The position numbers were made by a program, and so were the translations under genes. The notes under the pieces were generated by a model. It was not told the origin of the DNA. It saw only the letters and a program-made list of their open reading frames with translations, and made no database searches. A DNA stretch of 33,811 nt from Firmicutes bacterium AM41-11. Lineage in GTDB: Bacteria > Bacillota_I > Bacilli_A > Erysipelotrichales > Erysipelotrichaceae. The stretch lies in NCBI GenBank assembly GCA_003480165.1, contig QUIQ01000018.1, positions 1-33,811 on the forward strand, in the 5' to 3' direction. Below, one piece after another: positions 31,994 through 33,811 of the stretch (position 1 is the stretch's first letter; every line of letters begins with the position of its first letter).

Positions 31994-33632
31994 AAGCTTG
32001 CTGTAACTCAGCTTTTTGATCAATTGAATCTTCATTTAAATCGAGTTCAATTTGATCAAATTCTTCTGCCACATCTTCGGCATGATCATTGATACGTAAG
32101 AAATCATTAAAGATTCGCGACATCATAATACCTGCTTCACTATCCAATTGATTCTCTTTAATTTCATTAATTTGCATCTGTCGCCATTCATGGGTACGCG
32201 CATGCGCTTTTCGTGATATAGCCTTCATCGCTTTATAATCATAGATCTTTTCTTGTCCTTCAGAAGTCAAATCAGCCATTTCCAAGATAATTGCCTGGTC
32301 TTCACGAGACAAACGATTTTGAATACCTTTACGTGCTTGATAGTTAATATTTTTCGCATAATCGCTCATTCTCTCTAAGTGCACTAAACTCAAATAGAAA
32401 GAAGCAAGAGCTTGCGAACTGTTCGCATTCACATTTGGATTGGCCAAGGCAGCAGAAATATAATCCGAAATTTCAGTATTTAAGATGTTTACCGTATCTT
32501 CTCTTTTTACAATTTCATCACTGCGATCGCTGGTAAATTGAATTAACTGTTTAAATGCATCATCAATGTTTTTATACGCTAAATTCATCATATGAATGAT
32601 TTCATCACTAACTTGGTAAATATTAATAGCAGCAGAACCAACCATTTTATTTGATTTTGGAATAGGTTGTAAGTATTGTAAAACACTGTCTTCTTTACGA
32701 TCTTCACTAGGCAATACTTTTTCCGCGAAGTCAGCCAACTTATAACCAAATGGAATCAATAGAATCGTTGTACAAACATTAAATAATGTATGCATATTCG
32801 CAATCTGTTGTGGCGCATCCTTTGGTGTCCAACTCATGACAAAATCTGTTAATGGTGTTGACATACAAATAATCGTAAAGATAATCGTACCAATAATATT
32901 GAAACTCAAGTGAATGACCGTTGTTTGTTTAGCTTCTCGACTTGCACCAATACTAGCCAAAACAGCTGTAATACAAGTACCGATATTTTGACCAAACAAA
33001 ACATAAACCGCTGTATGTAAATCAACAATACCGCTTAATGCCAAGGCCTGCATAACCCCAACAGAAGCTGATGAGGATTGAATCAAAGCTGTAAAACCAG
33101 CTCCAACCAAGATACCAACTAATGGGTTTGAGAAATGTGAAACCGCATTGACAAATGCTGGCATTTCACGAAGTGGAGTCATAGCCGAAGACATCATATT
33201 CATACCTAAGAACAAGATACCTAAACCAGCAATAATTTCTCCAATTTGACGTTTTGTCTGTCCTTTCATAAAGACAACCAAAACAACACCTAAAAAAGCA
33301 ATCAGTGGTGCAATTGCACCAATATCTAGAGCAATCAACTGGCCTGTGACCGTAGTACCAATGTTTGCTCCCATGATAACCCAAACAGCTTGACGTAATG
33401 TCATCATTTGCGCATTTACGAATCCAACAACCATAACCGTTGTAGCGGATGAGGATTGGATAACCATCGTTATCAAGCATCCCACAAGAACACCTACAAA
33501 GCGATTGGATGTCAACTTTTCCAAAATGGATTTCATTCGGTCTCCTGCAACAGCTTCAAGACCTGATGACATCATCTGCATACCATATAAGAATAAAGCT
33601 AAACCACCTAATAATCCGAGTAGTATTTCCAT
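31992..33632 (-). CDS. Na/Pi cotransporter family protein with PhoU-like C-terminal domain
   Basis: A 546-residue protein. The membrane part (about 1-310) has two inverted Na_Pi_cotrans repeats, each with a QSSSA motif (59-63 in IQSSSATTVM, and a second in IQSSSASVGV). It takes up or exports phosphate with sodium. The cytosolic part (about 340-530) is all helix and PhoU-like, with pairs of Asp and Glu such as NDHAEDVAEEFDQIE. AAGGAGAT precedes the ATG. On the minus strand TTGTAC (33677-33672) and TACATA (33654-33649), 17 bases apart, are a possible promoter. A PHO-box-like triple repeat lies further upstream, which supports a phosphate role. Confidence 0.93.
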   Translation of the reverse strand: MEILLGLLGGLALFLYGMQMMSSGLEAVAGDRMKSILEKLTSNRFVGVLVGCLITMVIQSSSATTVMVVGFVNAQMMTLRQAVWVIMGANIGTTVTGQLIALDIGAIAPLIAFLGVVLVVFMKGQTKRQIGEIIAGLGILFLGMNMMSSAMTPLREMPAFVNAVSHFSNPLVGILVGAGFTALIQSSSASVGVMQALALSGIVDLHTAVYVLFGQNIGTCITAVLASIGASREAKQTTVIHLSFNIIGTIIFTIICMSTPLTDFVMSWTPKDAPQQIANMHTLFNVCTTILLIPFGYKLADFAEKVLPSEDRKEDSVLQYLQPIPKSNKMVGSAAINIYQVSDEIIHMMNLAYKNIDDAFKQLIQFTSDRSDEIVKREDTVNILNTEISDYISAALANPNVNANSSQALASFYLSLVHLERMSDYAKNINYQARKGIQNRLSREDQAIILEMADLTSEGQEKIYDYKAMKAISRKAHARTHEWRQMQINEIKENQLDSEAGIMMSRIFNDFLRINDHAEDVAEEFDQIELDLNEDSIDQKAELQQA

Positions 33633-33678
33633 CTTTTTATCTCCTTGTTATGTAAACTTTACAAATGTAATGTACAAT

Positions 33679-33704
33679 AAAAAAAGTCCAGCAAGCCGGA
33701 CTTT
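33679..33704 (-). terminator. Hairpin with T run upstream of the Na/Pi gene
   Basis: AAAGTCC (33683-33689) and GGACTTT (33698-33704), eight-base loop; the T run is on the minus strand. It either ends a minus-strand transcript from the right or acts as an attenuator if the Na/Pi message starts further upstream. Confidence 0.65.
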
Positions 33705-33729
33705 ACATAACCTTTACAAAAGTTTTACC
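33702..33729 (+). promoter_or_regulatory. Putative PHO box: three TTTAC(A/C) repeats with 11-base period
   Basis: TTTACA at 33702-33707, TTTACA at 33713-33718, TTTACC at 33724-33729. The steps are exactly 11 bases, as in PhoP sites of Firmicutes (TT-x-ACA-like repeats). It lies 70-97 bases upstream of the Na/Pi cotransporter start. A further TTTACA at 33658-33663 is in phase (44 bases). Confidence 0.5.
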
Positions 33730-33771
33730 GTTCCTATTCAATGGCCTTAACCACAGACTTTGGATCCCGAA

Positions 33772-33800
33772 TTGTCAAGTCAATTGCAACACGGTAGAAT
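33772..33800 (+). promoter_or_regulatory. Promoter reading off the right edge
   Basis: TTGTCA (33772-33777), 17-base spacer, TAGAAT (33795-33800). The gene it would serve starts beyond the window. Confidence 0.45.
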
Positions 33801-33811
33801 AGTAGACTTCA

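Noticed and set aside
33739..33811. Minus-strand open stretch reading YRVAIDLTIRDPKSVVKAIE before a TAG
   Set aside because: It looks protein-like and a terminator follows, but a TGA in the same frame lies at the window edge and a plus-strand promoter overlaps it. At 23 codons it cannot be supported.
1..33811. CRISPR array, tRNA, rRNA or replication origin
   Set aside because: No regularly spaced repeats, cloverleaf sequences, rRNA cores or DnaA-box clusters were noticed on either strand by eye.

Overview
The window looks like chromosomal DNA of a low-GC Firmicute. AT-rich sequence, clean Shine-Dalgarno sites, intrinsic terminators and a T-box leader support that. An Erysipelotrichia-type gut bacterium is my guess, from overall gene style only. 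Most of it is housekeeping metabolism, and the majority of genes lie on the minus strand.

Left edge (1-340): the 5' end of an IS3-family element, which seems to have landed in the terminator of the neighbouring gene. 350-4131 (minus): an operon of a DJ-1/PfpI protein, a GCS2-type glutamate-cysteine ligase, an ATP-grasp ligase resembling glutathionylspermidine synthase, and a membrane-anchored protein. This is the best candidate here for an uncharacterised small-molecule (thiol or gamma-glutamyl) pathway. 4271-6696 (plus): an HdeD-like membrane protein, then yigZ, a small membrane protein and a GNAT acetyltransferase. 6714-9637: proBA, divergent from a RidA-family gene, with the two promoters sharing one -35 element. 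9654-11456: a zinc-ribbon/coiled-coil membrane protein co-transcribed with a patatin, and an XRE regulator with a clear inverted-repeat operator. 11608-13660: an unusual operon of a class II aldolase, a YjbQ protein and an archaeal-type triosephosphate isomerase. 13760-15220: a sugar-phosphate nucleotidyltransferase and a GNAT enzyme.

Centre (15291-23404, minus): a complete arginine operon argGHCJBDF, with several start/stop overlaps, behind a T-box leader whose specifier reads CGC (Arg). It covers the whole route from glutamate to arginine by the cyclic acetyl pathway, so charged tRNA-Arg should control the whole pathway.

Right part: an unknown membrane protein, an AraC-like regulator, an AGCS sodium/alanine symporter, an alpha/beta hydrolase, DAHP synthase, azlCD (branched-chain amino acid export), a MATE transporter divergent from an HD-domain hydrolase, a 45-residue coiled-coil microprotein, and a Na/Pi cotransporter with a PHO-box-like triple repeat upstream.

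A recurring regulatory oddity is that several monocistronic or first genes (yigZ, patatin, araC-like, MATE, HD, and nearly azlC) have a -10 element only 6-9 bases before the start codon and no Shine-Dalgarno. This predicts leaderless mRNAs beside ordinary leadered genes. No CRISPR array, tRNA or rRNA was seen.
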